Positions 1-9,142 are shown, numbered from the stretch's first letter. The stretch is 64,000 bases of DNA from Streptomyces sp. NBC_01716 (GCF_036248275.1 NZ_CP109181.1:5952001-6016000), one strand, 5' to 3'. Notes: generated by a model not told the origin, from the letters alone. Numbers and translations are program-made.

Positions 1-341
1 TCACCTCGGTCACCGGCGAACGCGGCTGCTTCATCGCCGACACCCTCACCGCCGACCTGACCTTCTACTCCAACGCTGCGGTGACGACCGAGTGGGAGGC
101 CCTGCGCGCCTTCCGCGGCGTCGCCGAGGGCGACATGATCCGCTACGCCATCCCCAAGCGCGAGCCGCTGCTGGTGGAGCACGAACTGTTCCGTGACGCC
201 GTCCTCGGCGAGTCCCACGACATCTGCACACTGCGGCAGGGTCTTCGTACGGTCGAGGTAGCAGCGTCGGTGCTGGAGTCGGCCGCGAGCGGCCGCACGG
301 TGGCTGTCGAGACAGGAGAGCCCGCGAGCCATGTCGGCTGA
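1..341 (+). CDS. Gfo/Idh/MocA-family sugar dehydrogenase, C-terminal part
   Basis: Only the last 112 or so codons are in the window, read in the frame that starts at base 3 and ends at the TGA at 339-341. The reading TSVTGERGCFIADTL, then LTFYSNAAV, then a terminal helix rich in ESAASGR, is typical of the C-terminal substrate-binding domain of Gfo/Idh/MocA NAD(P)-dependent sugar oxidoreductases. The Rossmann half lies upstream of the window. The stop overlaps the next glycosyltransferase start (ATG at 331), so the two are translationally coupled. With the nucleotide-sugar dehydrogenase at 3539 and the acetyltransferase at 4888, it could be the WbpB/WlbA-type 3-dehydrogenase of diacetamido-uronic acid synthesis. 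That role is inferred from context. Confidence 0.75.
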   Translation, partial: TSVTGERGCFIADTLTADLTFYSNAAVTTEWEALRAFRGVAEGDMIRYAIPKREPLLVEHELFRDAVLGESHDICTLRQGLRTVEVAASVLESAASGRTVAVETGEPASHVG

Positions 342-1911
342 CAAAGTGGTGGCGCAGCGGCGCGAGGGCCCGCGTGGGCGGATCGTGATGCTGGTCGACA
401 ACGGCGTGAACGGTGATTCGCGCGTACAGAAGGAAGCCCGGTCCGCCGCCGCGGCGGGCTGGGACGTCGTCCTGCTGGGCAAGTCGCCCACCAAGAAGGA
501 GCAGACCTGGCGGCTGGGGGACGCCGAGGTGAGGCTGCTGCACGTACCGGGCCCCCTGCACCGCAGGCGGCACGAGTACCGGCGCGCGATCCTGCGCTCC
601 CCGCTCGCCTACCCCCCGGGTCCGCTCGCCGCCTACCGCAGGCAGCGGATGAAGGCCTGGCGCGCCGAGCTCAACCTCCGGGTCATCGAGGCGAAGCTGG
701 CGGGCTCCACCGTACGGAGACTGGCCCTGGTCCCGCCGCGTCTGGCCGCCAAGGCGCTCAGCAAGTGGGTGGGTCTGCGGGCCCGTCGCACGCGCGCGCT
801 GGAGCAGCACCGGAAGGACATGACGTCCCGGCTGGACCGCTTCACCACCGCGTTCTGGGAGCGCACGATGGGGGACCGGGCCTGGCGCCGGCTCGACCCG
901 TTCCTGTGGGACCTGGAACTGGCGTACGGCAAGGTCATCGACGCCCTCGAACCCGATCTGATCCACGCGAACGACTTCCGCATGATCGGCGTGGGCGCGC
1001 GGGCGAAGCTCCGCGCCAAGGGCAGGGGCCGCGAGATCAAGCTGGTCTGGGACGCGCACGAGTTCCTGCCGGGCATCAAGCCCTGGAACCCACACCCCCG
1101 CTGGCACATCGCCCAGTGCGCGCACGAGCGTGAGTACGCGAAGTACGCCGACGCGGTCACCACCGTCTCGGCGACGCTCGGCGAGATGCTGGTGGAGCGG
1201 CACGGGCTCACCACCACCCCGGAGATCGTGCTCAACGCCCCGGACGCGGAGATCTCCCCGGAGGAGGCCGCCGAGCCGGTGCCGGACCTGCGCGCCCTGT
1301 GCGGGATCGGCCCCGACGTCCCGCTCACGGTCTACAGCGGCGCGGCGGCCCCGCAGCGCGGCCTCGACATCATGGTCGAGTCGCTGCCGCGGCTGCCGGG
1401 TGTCCATGTGGCGTTCGTGGTGCTGCGGCCGACGTCGGAGTACATGACGTCGCTGCTGGTCCGGGCGGCGGAGCTGGGTGTGGCCGAGCGCGTCCACATA
1501 CTCCCGTACGTACCGCACTACCAGGTCGTGCCGTTCCTGTCGGCGGCGGACGTCGGCGTCATCCCGATCCACCACTGGCCCAACCACGAGATCGCCCTGA
1601 TCACGAAGTTCTTCGAGTACTCGCACGCGAGGCTGCCGTTCGTGGTCAGCGACGTGAAGACGATGGGGGAGATGGTCGCGAAGACCGGGCAGGGCGAGGT
1701 CTTCACGGCGGAGGACGTCTCGGCCTACGTCCGCGCGGTCACGGCGGTCCTCGCGGACCCCAAGAAGTACCGCGACGTGTACGAGGACCAGGGCCTGCTC
1801 ACCGAATGGACCTGGGAGGCCCAGGCCGACATCCTCGACGGCGTCTACTCCCGCCTCCTGGGCCGCCCGCGCACCACGTCCGGGGCACCGAAGAGCCGGG
1901 TGGCGGCATGA
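331..1911 (+). CDS. GT4-family glycosyltransferase
   Basis: A 526-residue protein with a GT-B fold. The N-terminal lobe begins IVMLVDNGVNGDSRVQKEA, the pattern of GT4 enzymes near the acceptor site. The linker carries HANDFRMIG, and the C-terminal donor lobe has YSGAAAPQRGLDIMVESL, then LPYVPHYQVVPFL and the acidic HHWPNHEIALITKFFEY segment. This lobe resembles capsule and lipopolysaccharide transferases. About 150 basic, helix-rich residues between the lobes (near residues 75-200) make it longer than the usual 380-400 and may give membrane association. It starts inside the preceding gene and its stop overlaps the next start (ATGA at 1908), so it is in one operon. The donor sugar cannot be read from sequence. 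Confidence 0.85.
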   Translation: MSADKVVAQRREGPRGRIVMLVDNGVNGDSRVQKEARSAAAAGWDVVLLGKSPTKKEQTWRLGDAEVRLLHVPGPLHRRRHEYRRAILRSPLAYPPGPLAAYRRQRMKAWRAELNLRVIEAKLAGSTVRRLALVPPRLAAKALSKWVGLRARRTRALEQHRKDMTSRLDRFTTAFWERTMGDRAWRRLDPFLWDLELAYGKVIDALEPDLIHANDFRMIGVGARAKLRAKGRGREIKLVWDAHEFLPGIKPWNPHPRWHIAQCAHEREYAKYADAVTTVSATLGEMLVERHGLTTTPEIVLNAPDAEISPEEAAEPVPDLRALCGIGPDVPLTVYSGAAAPQRGLDIMVESLPRLPGVHVAFVVLRPTSEYMTSLLVRAAELGVAERVHILPYVPHYQVVPFLSAADVGVIPIHHWPNHEIALITKFFEYSHARLPFVVSDVKTMGEMVAKTGQGEVFTAEDVSAYVRAVTAVLADPKKYRDVYEDQGLLTEWTWEAQADILDGVYSRLLGRPRTTSGAPKSRVAA

Positions 1912-3542
1912 GTGACAGACCTGATGTGACGGTCGTGGTGGCGGTGTACAACACGATGCCGTATCTGACCGAGTGCCTGAACTCGCTCGTCGGCCAGACC
2001 ATCGGTCTCGGGCGCCTTGAGGTCGTGGCCGTCGACGACGGCTCGACCGACGGCAGCGGCGCCGAACTCGACCGCTTCGCCGAGCGGTACCCGGACACGG
2101 TCAAGGTCATCCACCAGGAGAACAGCGGCGGCCCGGCGGCGCCGAGCAACCGTGCCCTGGAGGTCGCCACCGGCCGTTTCGTCTATTTCATCGGGTCCGA
2201 CGACTACCTCGGTGAAGAGGCGCTGGAGCGGATGGTCGCCTGCGCCGACGAGCACGGGTCGGACGTGGTGATCGGCAAGATGGTCGGCACCAACGGCCGG
2301 TACGTCCGCCAGGCGATGTACAAGAAGAGTGATCCGGACGTCAGCCTGTACGGCTCCGACCTGCCGTTCGCCCTCGCCAACACCAAGCTCTTCAGGCGTG
2401 AGCTGGTCGAGAAGTACAAGCTCCGCTTCCCCGAGGACCTGCCGGTCGGCAGCGACCAGCCGTTCACCATCGAGGCGTGCGTACGCGCCGCCCGGATCTC
2501 CGTCCTCGGCGACTACACGTACTACTACGCGGTGAAGCGCGGCGACGCGAGCAACATCACCTACCGGGCCGACCATCTGTCCAGGCTGCACTGCACCACC
2601 CGCATCATGCGGCACACGGCCGGTCTGATCGACCCGGGCCCCCAACGTGACGCCGTGCTCAAGCGTCACTTCGCCTGGGAGCTCGCCAAGCTCATCCAGG
2701 ACGACTTCCTGCCGCTCGACCCCCGGACGCAGCGCGAACTGTGCGCCGGGATCGCCGAACTCGCCGACGAATACCTGACGGACGAGCTGCGCGACTCGCT
2801 CGACGTCAAACGACGGGTGCGGATCCTGCTGGCCCAGCGCGGCGCGGTGGCCGAACTCACCAAGGCCATCGCCGACGAGGCCGAGCACGGCGCGCCGCCG
2901 TTCCTCCTTGAGGACGGGCAGGCGTACGCCGCCTACCCAGGGCTGCGCGACCCGGCACTCCAACTGCCCGACCGGGGATACCAGTTGGTGGGCGAGGCGG
3001 TCCCGGGCCGGCTCGCCAACGGCACCCGGCTGATCTCCGCCGCGTGGGACCAGAGCGGCGACTCCCTCTCCCTGACGGTCGCCGTACGGATCGGGGTCTC
3101 CGGACAGACCGACTCCGCGGTGATCCGGCTGGCCAGGACCGCGATGCCGAAGAGCGCGGACAAGGCGGCGGCCCGGCGACTGCCGGCCGGCCACCAACTC
3201 CCCGAGTCGGTGGGGGAGTTCACTCGCGTTCCGGAGGTCGACGGGGGTGGCGGCACCATCCTGACCGCACGGATCCCCCTCCCGGCCACCAGGGTCAAGG
3301 CGGGCGTCCGGGTCTACGTGGACGTCGCCGGCTCCACGTACGAGATCCCCGTCCGCACCCGCGGCCTGCCGATGCCGCTCGCCCGCCGCTGGGGCAACGC
3401 CGTCCCCCACCGCGCGTCGGCCAACGTGAACCCCAAGGGGCGACTGGTGATCACCACGGCTCCGCTGTGGGAGCCCGCACTGTCCCTCGGCGCGCGGGTA
3501 CGAAGCCTGCTGCCCCGGCTCAAGAGGAAAGTAAACCGATGA
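1908..3542 (+). CDS. GT2-family glycosyltransferase with C-terminal extension
   Basis: A 544-residue inverting glycosyltransferase. The GT-A signature is clear: TVVVAVYNTMPYLTECLNSL at the N terminus, VVAVDDGSTDGS for the nucleotide, and the DxD-type metal site in FIGSDDYLG. The catalytic domain fills about 1-220. The remainder has a helical middle (about 220-330) and a beta-rich C-terminal region, an arrangement seen in actinobacterial cell-wall glycopolymer transferases. The start ATG overlaps the previous stop (ATGA), and the TGA at 3540 overlaps the next ATG at 3539. It probably adds a sugar to the surface polymer whose uronic acid precursor is made by its neighbour. Confidence 0.87.
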   Translation: MSDRPDVTVVVAVYNTMPYLTECLNSLVGQTIGLGRLEVVAVDDGSTDGSGAELDRFAERYPDTVKVIHQENSGGPAAPSNRALEVATGRFVYFIGSDDYLGEEALERMVACADEHGSDVVIGKMVGTNGRYVRQAMYKKSDPDVSLYGSDLPFALANTKLFRRELVEKYKLRFPEDLPVGSDQPFTIEACVRAARISVLGDYTYYYAVKRGDASNITYRADHLSRLHCTTRIMRHTAGLIDPGPQRDAVLKRHFAWELAKLIQDDFLPLDPRTQRELCAGIAELADEYLTDELRDSLDVKRRVRILLAQRGAVAELTKAIADEAEHGAPPFLLEDGQAYAAYPGLRDPALQLPDRGYQLVGEAVPGRLANGTRLISAAWDQSGDSLSLTVAVRIGVSGQTDSAVIRLARTAMPKSADKAAARRLPAGHQLPESVGEFTRVPEVDGGGGTILTARIPLPATRVKAGVRVYVDVAGSTYEIPVRTRGLPMPLARRWGNAVPHRASANVNPKGRLVITTAPLWEPALSLGARVRSLLPRLKRKVNR

Positions 3543-4822
3543 ACATCTGTGTAGTCGCGCTCGGCAAGATCGGTCTGCCGCTCGCCGTGCAGTTCGCCGC
3601 CAAGGGCCACCGCGTCATCGGCGCCGACGTCAATGAGAAGGTCGTCGAACTCGTCAACGCCGGTACGGAGCCCTTCCCCGGCGAGCACGACCTCGACATC
3701 AAGCTCAAGCAGACCGTCGACGCCGGGCTGCTCACCGCCACGACCGACACCGCCGCCGCCGTCGCACAGTCCGACGCCGTGGTGGTCGTCGTCCCGCTCT
3801 TCGTGGACGCCGAGGGCGTGCCCGACTTCGGCTGGATGGACTCGGCGACGAAGGCCATCGCCAAGGGCCTGAAGCCCGGCACGCTCGTCAGTTACGAGAC
3901 CACCCTGCCCGTCGGCACCACCCGCACCCGCTGGGCGCCGATGCTCCAGGAGGGCTCGGGGCTCACCCCCGGCGAGGGCTTCCACCTCGTCTTCTCGCCC
4001 GAACGCGTCCTGACCGGGCGGGTGTTCGCGGATCTGCGCCGCTACCCCAAGCTAGTCGGCGGCATCGACGAGGCGTCGACCAGGCACGGCGTCGACTTCT
4101 ACGAGGCCGTCCTCGACTTCGACGTACGCGAGGACCTGCCGCGCGCCAACGGCGTGTGGGACCTCGGCACCGCCGAGGCCTCCGAACTGGCGAAGCTCGC
4201 CGAGACCACGTACCGCGACGTCAACATCGGCCTGGCCAACCAGTTCGCGCGGTTCGCCGACCAGAACGGCATCGACGTCAAGAAGGTCATCGAGGCCTGC
4301 AACAGCCAGCCGTACAGCCACATCCACCAGCCCGGCATCGCCGTCGGCGGCCACTGCATCCCGATCTACCCGCGGATGTACCTGTGGAACGACCCCACCG
4401 CGACCGTCGTGCGCTCCGCGCGCGAGGCGAACGCGGCGATGCCCGAGTACGCGGTCGACCTGCTGGCCGCGGCGTACGGCGACCTGACCGGCGCGAACGT
4501 ACTCGTGCTGGGCGCGGCCTACCGCGGCGGCGTCAAGGAGACCGCGTTCTCCGGTGTCTTCCCGACCGTCGACGCGCTGCGCGCGAGGGGAGCCGTGCCG
4601 TACGTCTCCGACCCGATGTACACGGCCGAGGAACTGACCGCGCACGGCCTGCCGCCGCACCAGGGCGAGAAGGTCACGGCGGCGGTGCTCCAGGCGGACC
4701 ACGCGGAGTACCGCGACCTGAAGCCGGCCGACCTGCCGGACGTCACGGTGCTGGTCGACGGCCGCCGCACGACCGACCCGGAGGCGTGGCGCGGGGTACG
4801 CCGCGTCGTCATCGGCGGCTGA
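3539..4822 (+). CDS. UDP-N-acetylhexosamine 6-dehydrogenase (WbpA/WecC-like)
   Basis: A 427-residue NAD-dependent nucleotide-sugar dehydrogenase that oxidises C6 of a UDP-HexNAc to the uronic acid. The N-terminal Rossmann motif is slightly degenerate: VVALGKIGLPLAVQFAAKGH. SPERVLTGR and the lysine-containing ELAKLAETTYRDVNI segment of the central domain follow, and the catalytic cysteine is in IAVGGHCIPIYP. The last third is the UDP-binding domain. The IPIYP context fits the UDP-GlcNAc/ManNAc group rather than UDP-glucose dehydrogenase (inference). Start ATG 3539 overlaps the previous stop. A strong hairpin follows at 4837, so this is probably the last gene of the transcript. Confidence 0.85.
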   Translation: MNICVVALGKIGLPLAVQFAAKGHRVIGADVNEKVVELVNAGTEPFPGEHDLDIKLKQTVDAGLLTATTDTAAAVAQSDAVVVVVPLFVDAEGVPDFGWMDSATKAIAKGLKPGTLVSYETTLPVGTTRTRWAPMLQEGSGLTPGEGFHLVFSPERVLTGRVFADLRRYPKLVGGIDEASTRHGVDFYEAVLDFDVREDLPRANGVWDLGTAEASELAKLAETTYRDVNIGLANQFARFADQNGIDVKKVIEACNSQPYSHIHQPGIAVGGHCIPIYPRMYLWNDPTATVVRSAREANAAMPEYAVDLLAAAYGDLTGANVLVLGAAYRGGVKETAFSGVFPTVDALRARGAVPYVSDPMYTAEELTAHGLPPHQGEKVTAAVLQADHAEYRDLKPADLPDVTVLVDGRRTTDPEAWRGVRRVVIGG

Positions 4823-4836
4823 GCCCCCGCAGACCC

Positions 4837-4875
4837 GGAAGAGGCCCGAACCGCCGTACGGTTCGGGCCTCTTCC
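4837..4875. terminator. bidirectional terminator hairpin between convergent genes
   Basis: A perfect 16-bp inverted repeat (4837-4852 with 4860-4875, arms beginning ggaagaggcccg) with a 7-nt loop lies between the stop of the nucleotide-sugar dehydrogenase and the stop of the convergent acetyltransferase. There is no long T run on either side, which is usual in Streptomyces. Confidence 0.85.
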
Positions 4876-4887
4876 ACGTACAGGTGT

Positions 4888-5487
4888 CTAGCGGCGCTCG
4901 GTGAGCACACCGTCCTTCTCGTCGTGCAGCGCGCCGGTCCTGGGGCACTCCCACACACCGGGCTCCCCGTCCCGCTCCACGAGCTTCACCCCGGCGCGCC
5001 CGACCCACCCGATCCGCCGGGCGGGAACGCCCACGACCAGACCGAAGTCCGGTACGTCCTTGGTGACCACCGCACCCGCGGCGGTCATGGCCCAGCGGCC
5101 GATACGCAGGGGCGCGACGCAGACCGTCCGGGCACCCACCGAGGCGCCCTCCTCGATCTTCACGCCGACCGCCTCCCAGTCGGAACCGCGCTTCAGCTTG
5201 CCGTCGGAGTCCACGGAACGGGGGTTGAGGTCATTGGTGAGGACGACGGCGGGCCCGATGAACACACCGTCGGCCAGCTCCGCGGGCTCGTACACCAGCG
5301 CGTAGTTCTGGATCTTGACGTTGTCCCCGATCCGCACCCCGGTCCCGACATAGGCGCCACGCCCCACGACACAGTTCTCACCCAGGCGCGCGTTCTCCCG
5401 GATCTGCGCGAGCTCCCAGACACTGCTCCCGTCACCGACCACCGCGGTCTGATCGACCTGGGCGGTGGGCTGGACCCTGTAGTTCAC
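4888..5487 (-). CDS. hexapeptide-repeat N-acetyltransferase, WbpD/WlbB-like
   Basis: A 199-residue left-handed beta-helix acyltransferase. Hexapeptide turns run from about residue 15 to 140 (for example GENCVVGRGAYVGTGVRIGD, then VFIGPAVVLTND and GASVGARTV). The end VVGVPARRIGWVGRAG followed by a Cys-containing tail (WECPRTG) matches the WbpD/WlbB enzymes, which acetylate the 3-amino group of UDP-2-acetamido-3-amino uronic acids. I chose the GTG at 5487 because GGAGAGG lies 7 bases upstream. An ATG 39 bases earlier lacks such a site. The first 56 bases overlap the end of the upstream acyltransferase gene, so the two are co-transcribed. A matching aminotransferase (WbpE type) is not in the window. 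Confidence 0.88.
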   Translation of the reverse strand: MNYRVQPTAQVDQTAVVGDGSSVWELAQIRENARLGENCVVGRGAYVGTGVRIGDNVKIQNYALVYEPAELADGVFIGPAVVLTNDLNPRSVDSDGKLKRGSDWEAVGVKIEEGASVGARTVCVAPLRIGRWAMTAAGAVVTKDVPDFGLVVGVPARRIGWVGRAGVKLVERDGEPGVWECPRTGALHDEKDGVLTERR

Positions 5488-6616
5488 GCTGGCGCCTCTC
5501 CGTGTACGTTTCCGACGGTTGAGCATACGTCGGGGTCACCGGCCCGTTTCCGGCCGCCCGTGCCCACTCCATCCGGGGCTCCACCACGTACCGGAACACC
5601 CGTCGTACAGGCGGCGTGCACAGCGCGGTCACCAGCAGCGCGGCGGCCAGGGTCACCGCGATCCGGCCCGAAGGGGTTTCCAGGAAGGGGTCGTCGTAGC
5701 CGCCCAGGAACCGGGCGCTGCGAATGAAGAAGCCGTGCAGCAGATAGCCGTAGAGCGTGCCGGCGCCCAGGGCGGTCATCCACAGACGGCGGCGCGGCAC
5801 CCACGCCAGGAAGCACGCGCCCAGCACGAGCGCCACGGCGAACAGGAGCAGGGTCATCGCCGCTCCGGCCCAGACCGGCTCGTCCAGCTGGCGGGCGCTG
5901 TAGCTGCGGAAGAACCACGAGGTGGACATGCGCGGCACCGACCAGTACGCCACCAGCAGAGCGACCAGACCGACCGGCAGGGCCGCGACCCGCACCCAGG
6001 TGCGGCGCAGATACGCGAAGTGCTCGGGGCGCAGCCGGAGTCCCAGCACGAAGAAGGGCAGGAACTGAAGGACGCGCATCAGCTGGAGATCGTCCCCGAT
6101 CCCGGTCGACATCGACGCGAGCGCGGCGACGGCCACGGAGAGAGCCACCGGCCACCGGACCAGTTGCCAGAACGGGGTGGTGATCCGCCACAGGAACAGG
6201 GCGGGCAGGAACCACAGGATCCAGTACGGATCCGCCGGCGTCAGCGGGAAACCGGGGGTCTCCACCGCGCGGTGGAAGAGCGTGTATGCCACCTCGAAGA
6301 CCAGGTACGGCACCAGGATGCCGGTGACCAGCCGCCACACCCGCTTCGGACTCATGTCGAAGCCGCGCGAGAAGTACCCCGCGATCACGATGAAGACGGG
6401 CATGTGGAACGCGTAGACGAAGCTGTACAGCGCCTCGACCACCCGCCCACTGCCCGGCAACGGCTCCCACGAGTGCCCGACGGCGACCAGGACGATGGCC
6501 AGGTACTTGGCGTTGTCGAAGAACGGATCCCGCTCCCCGGCACCGGCACCGGCATCGACGGGAGCGGAGTTGGACGCCGGGCTTCCGGCCCGGACCGGCG
6601 AGAAGGGAGAGACCAT
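5432..6616 (-). CDS. acyltransferase_3 family membrane O-acyltransferase
   Basis: A 394-residue integral membrane protein of the acyltransferase_3 (OafA/fucose acetyltransferase-like) group. It opens with FFDNAKYLAIVLVAVGHSWE, where the His is the conserved residue of helix 1. About ten hydrophobic helices follow (for example FHMPVFIVIAGYFSRG and LWFLPALFLWRIT), and YLLHGFFIR is near the end. Such proteins O-acylate surface polysaccharides from the membrane. ATG 6616 is preceded directly by an in-frame GTG. The 3' end overlaps the hexapeptide acetyltransferase by 56 bases, so both probably modify the same polymer or its precursor. The short basic C-terminal tail lies in the overlap. Confidence 0.85.
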   Translation of the reverse strand: MVSPFSPVRAGSPASNSAPVDAGAGAGERDPFFDNAKYLAIVLVAVGHSWEPLPGSGRVVEALYSFVYAFHMPVFIVIAGYFSRGFDMSPKRVWRLVTGILVPYLVFEVAYTLFHRAVETPGFPLTPADPYWILWFLPALFLWRITTPFWQLVRWPVALSVAVAALASMSTGIGDDLQLMRVLQFLPFFVLGLRLRPEHFAYLRRTWVRVAALPVGLVALLVAYWSVPRMSTSWFFRSYSARQLDEPVWAGAAMTLLLFAVALVLGACFLAWVPRRRLWMTALGAGTLYGYLLHGFFIRSARFLGGYDDPFLETPSGRIAVTLAAALLVTALCTPPVRRVFRYVVEPRMEWARAAGNGPVTPTYAQPSETYTERRQRELQGPAHRPGRSDRGGR

Positions 6617-6620
6617 CACG

Positions 6621-6634
6621 ACACCCTAGGGTGT
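6621..6634. promoter_or_regulatory. 14-bp perfect palindrome between divergent genes
   Basis: ACACCCTAGGGTGT is a perfect inverted repeat just upstream of the minus-strand acyltransferase start (6616), in the interval shared with the divergent FG-GAP gene. It is too close to the start to be a terminator for that gene. An operator is possible, but no binding protein is encoded nearby. Confidence 0.35.
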
Positions 6635-6851
6635 GTCTTCGCATCAGGCGGACGGCGATCTCTCCCCACGACTCCTTGCAGACCCGTAGGCCTCCGTTCG
6701 ACCTCCGGAAAAGGACGGGTGCCCATCGTGGAGGCGCTGTTACTCTCTGTCTACTTGGGGGGATCGGGCCGGGGGGCTTGCTTCGCGTGACGATAGCGGC
6801 GGTGGCGCCGCGTTCCCTCCATGCCCGCAGACAGGTAGTCGGAGGAAAAAC

Positions 6852-9092
6852 TTGAGAAGTAACGTTCAGCCACGCCGTGCGACCGTACGAAGAATCCTCG
6901 GCGCTTCACTCGTACCGGTGCTCGCACTGGGCATCGTCGCCTCGGGCGCGGTCGCGACGACCGCGACTGCCGCCGCGCCGGAGCCCACCGCCACCGGCAC
7001 GCGCGCCGACGCGGCCGGCCCGTGGAGCGTCCCGACCGCACTGACCGGTACCACGGACAGCGTGGACGTCATCGATGTACGGACCGCGCCCGACGGAACT
7101 GTGGTCGCCGCGATGTACCGGGAGGTCCCCGCGACCTCCCAGCTCGAACTCCGTGTGGCCGTGCGCCCCGCGGCCAGTGGGACCTGGGGCGCGCCGACGG
7201 TGATCGACACGCTGAACGCGGGCCGGGAGACCGTACAGCTGCTGCCCGCGCCGGACGGTTCCGTCACCCTGACGTGGGTGCGTGCCAGCAGCGAGAACAC
7301 CATCCGCACCTCGACGCTCGTCGCCGGCGCCACCGCCTGGTCCAACCCGGTCGACATCGCTCAGGGCACCCGGCTCTTCGACGTGACCACGGCGATCGGC
7401 GCGTCCGGAAAGGCCGTCGCGGTCTGGAACCAGTCCAGCGGACGTTCCACCCAGGTCTACGCCTCCGAGCGCGACGGAGCTAACGGCGCATGGTCGTCGG
7501 CCGTCCGCCTCGACGACACTCCCGCCGAGACTCTCGAAGGTGTCCCGCAGGTCCTCGTCGCCCCCGACGGATCACTGACCGCCGTGTGGAGCGAGTACGG
7601 CCCCGAGCGTAATACGGTCAAGGCCGTCGACAAGCCCGTCGGCGCCACCGGGTGGACCGCTCCCCGGACGCTCTCCGCCCCCACGTCCTCGGCCAGTGGC
7701 GTCCGGGCCGGCGTAGGTCCTGACGGCGAGGCCGTGCTTGTGTGGACCGCCTCCGGCGACTTGGAGGGGGCCGAGCAGTTCGAGGTGGTCGTCCGCCCGG
7801 CGGGGAGCACCGAGTGGGGCCCGATCGAGACCGTCGGCCCGGTCGACAACGCCCTCGACCCCCGGCCGCTGGTCGCCCCGAACGGGGAGATCACCGTGGT
7901 GTGGGTCGACTGGCGCGACACTTTCGGCGTCCGTACCGTCACCCGGTCGACGACCGGCGACTGGTCCGCCGTACGAACCCTGTCGACGGAGTACGTTCCT
8001 GAGCAGTTCGACGCCGAGATCGGCCCCGACGGCACGGTCCAGGCGGGCTGGGTGCAGAACGCCGCGACGGGCGAGGACGGGCGGGTTTTCCTGCACGCCG
8101 CCCGCGTCGACGGAGTCTGGACCGCGCCGACACAGCTCAGCAGGAAGCCGTCAGGTGTGGCCATCGGGCAGGTCGCCGGCGGTCCCGAGGGCCGGGCCAC
8201 CGCCGTGTGGCACGAGTCGGTCGGGAGCTTCACCGGCCAGCTGTGGACGGCTGGCACGGGCCTGACCGATCCCAACCCGGACCCGGACCCGGACCCGGAA
8301 CCTGACCCCGAGCCGCCGGCGAAGCCGTCCGAGCGTCGCGACTACGTCGGTGCCGACGGCTTCGTGGACCTTTTCGCGCAGACGTCCGCGGGCGCGCTCA
8401 CCATCTACCAGGGCAAGGCGTCGGGCGTGTACTCGGCGAAGGTCCAGGGCGGCACCTGGCCGACCACCTCGACGCTGATCCCCTTCGGTGACGTGGACGG
8501 GAACAACGTGAACGACGTCCTCGTACGTGACGCCGCCGGTGGTCTGCGCGCCTACCACCCCGCGTACGGCAAGCCGGTCACCCCGAACAGCCCCTCCACG
8601 CCCGTGGGCACGGGCTGGACCGGCTTCGACGCCTTCGCCGTCTCCGGTGACTTCACCGGTGATCAGCGTCCGGATCTGATTGCCCGTCAGACGTCCACCG
8701 GCGACCTCTACCTCTACCGCCACAACGGCAAGGCCGCACTGACCAAGGTCGGTCTCCTCGCCGCCGGCTGGAAGACCAAGACCCCCATCGGTGCGGGGGA
8801 CCTGAACGGCGACGGCCACGCCGACCTGCTGGCGCGGGACGCGGCGGGCATTCTGTGGCGGCACTTCGGCACCGGCAAATCCACCCTGGGCCCGGCGGTC
8901 AAGGTCGGCCCCGGCTGGGGCCCCTTCACGGCCATTGTCGGCGCCGGTGACCTGACGAAGGACGGCAAGGACGATCTGGTGGCCCGCGACGCGGGGGGCC
9001 TGCTGTGGAGGTACACGGGCAACGGCGCCGGCGGCTTCGCCAAGCCGGTCAAGATCGGGACGGGCTGGAACGGATTCGCCACGCTGAACTGA
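6852..9092 (+). CDS. secreted FG-GAP/VCBS repeat protein
   Basis: A 746-residue exported protein of unknown role. It starts at a TTG (6852) with GGAGG six bases upstream. The signal peptide has a basic start (MRSNVQPRRATVRR), a hydrophobic core ending AVATTATAAA and a likely cleavage around residue 40. Residues 45-470 hold repeated strand-rich units with W-S/T-P and 'APDG' turns (APDGTVVAAM, APDGSVTLTW, GPDGEAVLVW), which looks like a beta-propeller. A Pro-Asp/Glu linker near 475-490 is followed by calcium-binding FG-GAP repeats (DVDGNNVNDVLVRD, DLNGDGHADLLARD, DLTKDGKDDLVARD). No catalytic motif is visible. It may bind or modify surface sugar, but that is only suggested by the neighbouring polysaccharide genes. 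Confidence 0.88.
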   Translation: MRSNVQPRRATVRRILGASLVPVLALGIVASGAVATTATAAAPEPTATGTRADAAGPWSVPTALTGTTDSVDVIDVRTAPDGTVVAAMYREVPATSQLELRVAVRPAASGTWGAPTVIDTLNAGRETVQLLPAPDGSVTLTWVRASSENTIRTSTLVAGATAWSNPVDIAQGTRLFDVTTAIGASGKAVAVWNQSSGRSTQVYASERDGANGAWSSAVRLDDTPAETLEGVPQVLVAPDGSLTAVWSEYGPERNTVKAVDKPVGATGWTAPRTLSAPTSSASGVRAGVGPDGEAVLVWTASGDLEGAEQFEVVVRPAGSTEWGPIETVGPVDNALDPRPLVAPNGEITVVWVDWRDTFGVRTVTRSTTGDWSAVRTLSTEYVPEQFDAEIGPDGTVQAGWVQNAATGEDGRVFLHAARVDGVWTAPTQLSRKPSGVAIGQVAGGPEGRATAVWHESVGSFTGQLWTAGTGLTDPNPDPDPDPEPDPEPPAKPSERRDYVGADGFVDLFAQTSAGALTIYQGKASGVYSAKVQGGTWPTTSTLIPFGDVDGNNVNDVLVRDAAGGLRAYHPAYGKPVTPNSPSTPVGTGWTGFDAFAVSGDFTGDQRPDLIARQTSTGDLYLYRHNGKAALTKVGLLAAGWKTKTPIGAGDLNGDGHADLLARDAAGILWRHFGTGKSTLGPAVKVGPGWGPFTAIVGAGDLTKDGKDDLVARDAGGLLWRYTGNGAGGFAKPVKIGTGWNGFATLN

Positions 9093-9142
9093 CCGCTGAA
9101 CCGACCGTTTGACCGAGCGCGGAACCGACCGCACGGTCGAAA

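Noticed and set aside
46..1626. A 526-residue open frame on the minus strand opposite the first glycosyltransferase
   Set aside because: It is an antisense shadow of a gene with a recognisable GT4 fold; composition is Arg/Val/Pro-rich and no family is evident.
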